Shown: piece after piece, positions 6,469 to 7,141 of the stretch | How positions within the stretch are numbered: position 1 is the first letter of the stretch | Layout of the letters: every line of letters starts with the position of its first letter | NCBI GenBank assembly: GCA_016763395.1 | Contig: JAESTW010000251.1 | Span: 1 to 7,141, forward strand | Reading direction: 5' to 3' | Length of the DNA: 7,141 nucleotides | Origin: Kofleriaceae bacterium | Lineage (GTDB): Bacteria > Myxococcota_A > Polyangia > Haliangiales > Haliangiaceae | Translations under genes and position numbers: made by a program | Notes under the pieces: generated by a model | The model's input: the letters and a program-made list of their open reading frames with translations, nothing else | What the model was told of the DNA's origin: nothing | The model's database searches: none

Positions 6469-7141
6469 CTAGTCAAATGTCTCGATAGTATTCTTGGAAT
6501 CTTCGCTCGCCCGTTTGGGGCGCTTTTTGCCTTTGCCTTTGCCTTTGGCCGGCTTCCGGCGTTTGTCCGGCTTCAGGCCGCCTACGTCAAAGCTGCCGTG
6601 TGCGTTAACCATTACGACGCCCGACTTACCTTGGTAGCCGTCAGCTTCGAAGGTCAAACTCAGTGCTTCATCGCCGCGTTCCAGTTGAAGTTTACCAGGC
6701 GCAATTCCCACTCGTCCGAGCGCCGAAAACACCTTCGTCTGTGGGGGCACGTTGAGTATCTCGATCGTCACGAACTTGGATAGAGCGGGGCGTGCGTCCG
6801 CCGGCTGAGTCGCGGTAGCAGTCTTTGTTTCCGCATCCAAGAGAGATGGCACGGCCACCACTGGAGACTCAGCCCCATTGCCTGTGGGCCTTGTGTCTGA
6901 GGAGCCCTCGCTGCCGCTGCTAAGAAGAACAAACGCTGCTGCCGCTGCTGCGCCTGCTGCCATTAGACCTCCAATAAGAAGCATTGGCGCGCGAGTCTTG
7001 TTGCTTGGATCTGCTGCAACCGTGGGCGCAGAAGGAGCCGGAGTGTTCGCCGGATCGAGCGTCGTAGAGGAGACGATCGTAGGTGAAATACCCATTTTAG
7101 TCGGAGCGGAGACCATAGAAGCGTTGGATTTGTTCTTAGCC
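6469..7141 (-). CDS. C-terminal part of a probable membrane Ser/Thr protein kinase: linker, one membrane helix, PEGA domain, Lys-rich tail
   Basis: The minus-strand frame is open to the window edge (224 codons visible). An internal ATG at 7116 has no ribosome site before it, so I take the gene as cut by the window. Seen, numbering from that Met: a Pro/Ala/Ser/Thr-rich linker 1-43; one membrane helix 44-65 (MLLIGG then an Ala-run and FVLL); a polar spacer 66-112; a PEGA domain about 115-178 (VPPQTKVF, GIAPGKLQLERGDEALSLTF, then GY); and a Lys/Arg-rich tail 182-202. In Myxococcota this linker-helix-PEGA arrangement is typical of the C-terminus of PknB-like Ser/Thr kinases whose catalytic domain lies in the cytoplasm. 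That domain is not in the window, so the kinase call is inference; a stand-alone PEGA membrane protein is the alternative. It would be the first gene of the minus-strand operon visible here, with the kinase likely phosphorylating cytoplasmic targets after an envelope signal. Confidence 0.72.
   Translation of the reverse strand, partial: AKNKSNASMVSAPTKMGISPTIVSSTTLDPANTPAPSAPTVAADPSNKTRAPMLLIGGLMAAGAAAAAAFVLLSSGSEGSSDTRPTGNGAESPVVAVPSLLDAETKTATATQPADARPALSKFVTIEILNVPPQTKVFSALGRVGIAPGKLQLERGDEALSLTFEADGYQGKSGVVMVNAHGSFDVGGLKPDKRRKPAKGKGKGKKRPKRASEDSKNTIETFD
6529..6546. repeat. Three tandem GCCTTT hexamers in the kinase-gene tail
   Basis: GCCTTT occurs three times in a row on the plus strand (AAAGGC on the coding strand) and encodes Lys-Gly three times in the basic tail. 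In-frame gain or loss of a unit by slippage would change tail length without breaking the frame. Confidence 0.75.

Noticed and set aside
6457..6469. GGGT/ACCC hairpin after the kinase gene as a terminator
   Set aside because: The stem is only 4 pairs and on the transcribed minus strand it is followed by A-rich sequence, not a T-tract.
6471..6476. TTGACT on the minus strand as a -35 box for the FG-GAP gene
   Set aside because: It is formed by the last codons and stop of the kinase gene, and no -10-like hexamer occurs at 16-18 bases; TACATA is about 30 bases away.
6469..7116. The right-edge gene as a complete 215-residue protein starting at 7116
   Set aside because: There is no ribosome site before that ATG, the frame stays open to the edge, and the sequence there is a Pro/Ser/Thr linker typical of the middle of a kinase rather than an N-terminus.

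Overview
The window is a gene-dense stretch of about 7.1 kb. It carries five genes in two converging groups, with no RNA genes, insertion sequences or CRISPR arrays that I can see. The protein style points to a myxobacterium-like bacterium (Myxococcota or a close relative, formerly Deltaproteobacteria). The clues are PEGA domains joined to a Ser/Thr-kinase-type membrane linker, a TPR+PEGA periplasmic protein, a Cys-rich lipoprotein with FG-GAP (calcium-binding) repeats, and an outer-membrane FadL-type barrel. By eye the base composition is mid-range GC, lower than usual for cultured Myxococcota, so the exact lineage is uncertain. Both ends of the window cut through an open reading frame.

Left half, plus strand: a FadL/OmpP1-type outer-membrane barrel gene (1-1356, 5' end not intact) is followed after one base by a gene for a lipoprotein with beta-propeller-like repeats (1358-2335). 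The two are probably co-transcribed. The first ~82 bases do not look like the start of the barrel gene. They read as a very GC3-rich coding frame in another phase and supply no signal peptide, so a chimeric or rearranged junction is likely there.

Right half, minus strand, in transcription order: the C-terminal part of a probable Ser/Thr protein kinase with one membrane helix, an external PEGA domain and a strongly basic tail (7141-6469, N-terminus outside the window); a 951-residue acidic lipoprotein with a Cys-rich head and FG-GAP repeats (6421-3566); and a TPR-PEGA protein with two membrane helices (3569-2367). The last two overlap by ATGA and the gap behind the kinase is 47 bases, so this looks like a three-gene operon. 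The two groups converge at 2336-2366, where a small hairpin may end transcription.

All five products are predicted to sit in or face the cell envelope. The kinase and the TPR-PEGA protein share the PEGA fold, and the basic kinase tail is matched by a very acidic calcium-repeat lipoprotein next to it. A testable reading is an envelope-sensing module: kinase as transducer, FG-GAP lipoprotein as calcium- or ligand-binding partner, TPR-PEGA protein as inner-membrane scaffold. This is inference from domain content and gene order, not a demonstrated system.
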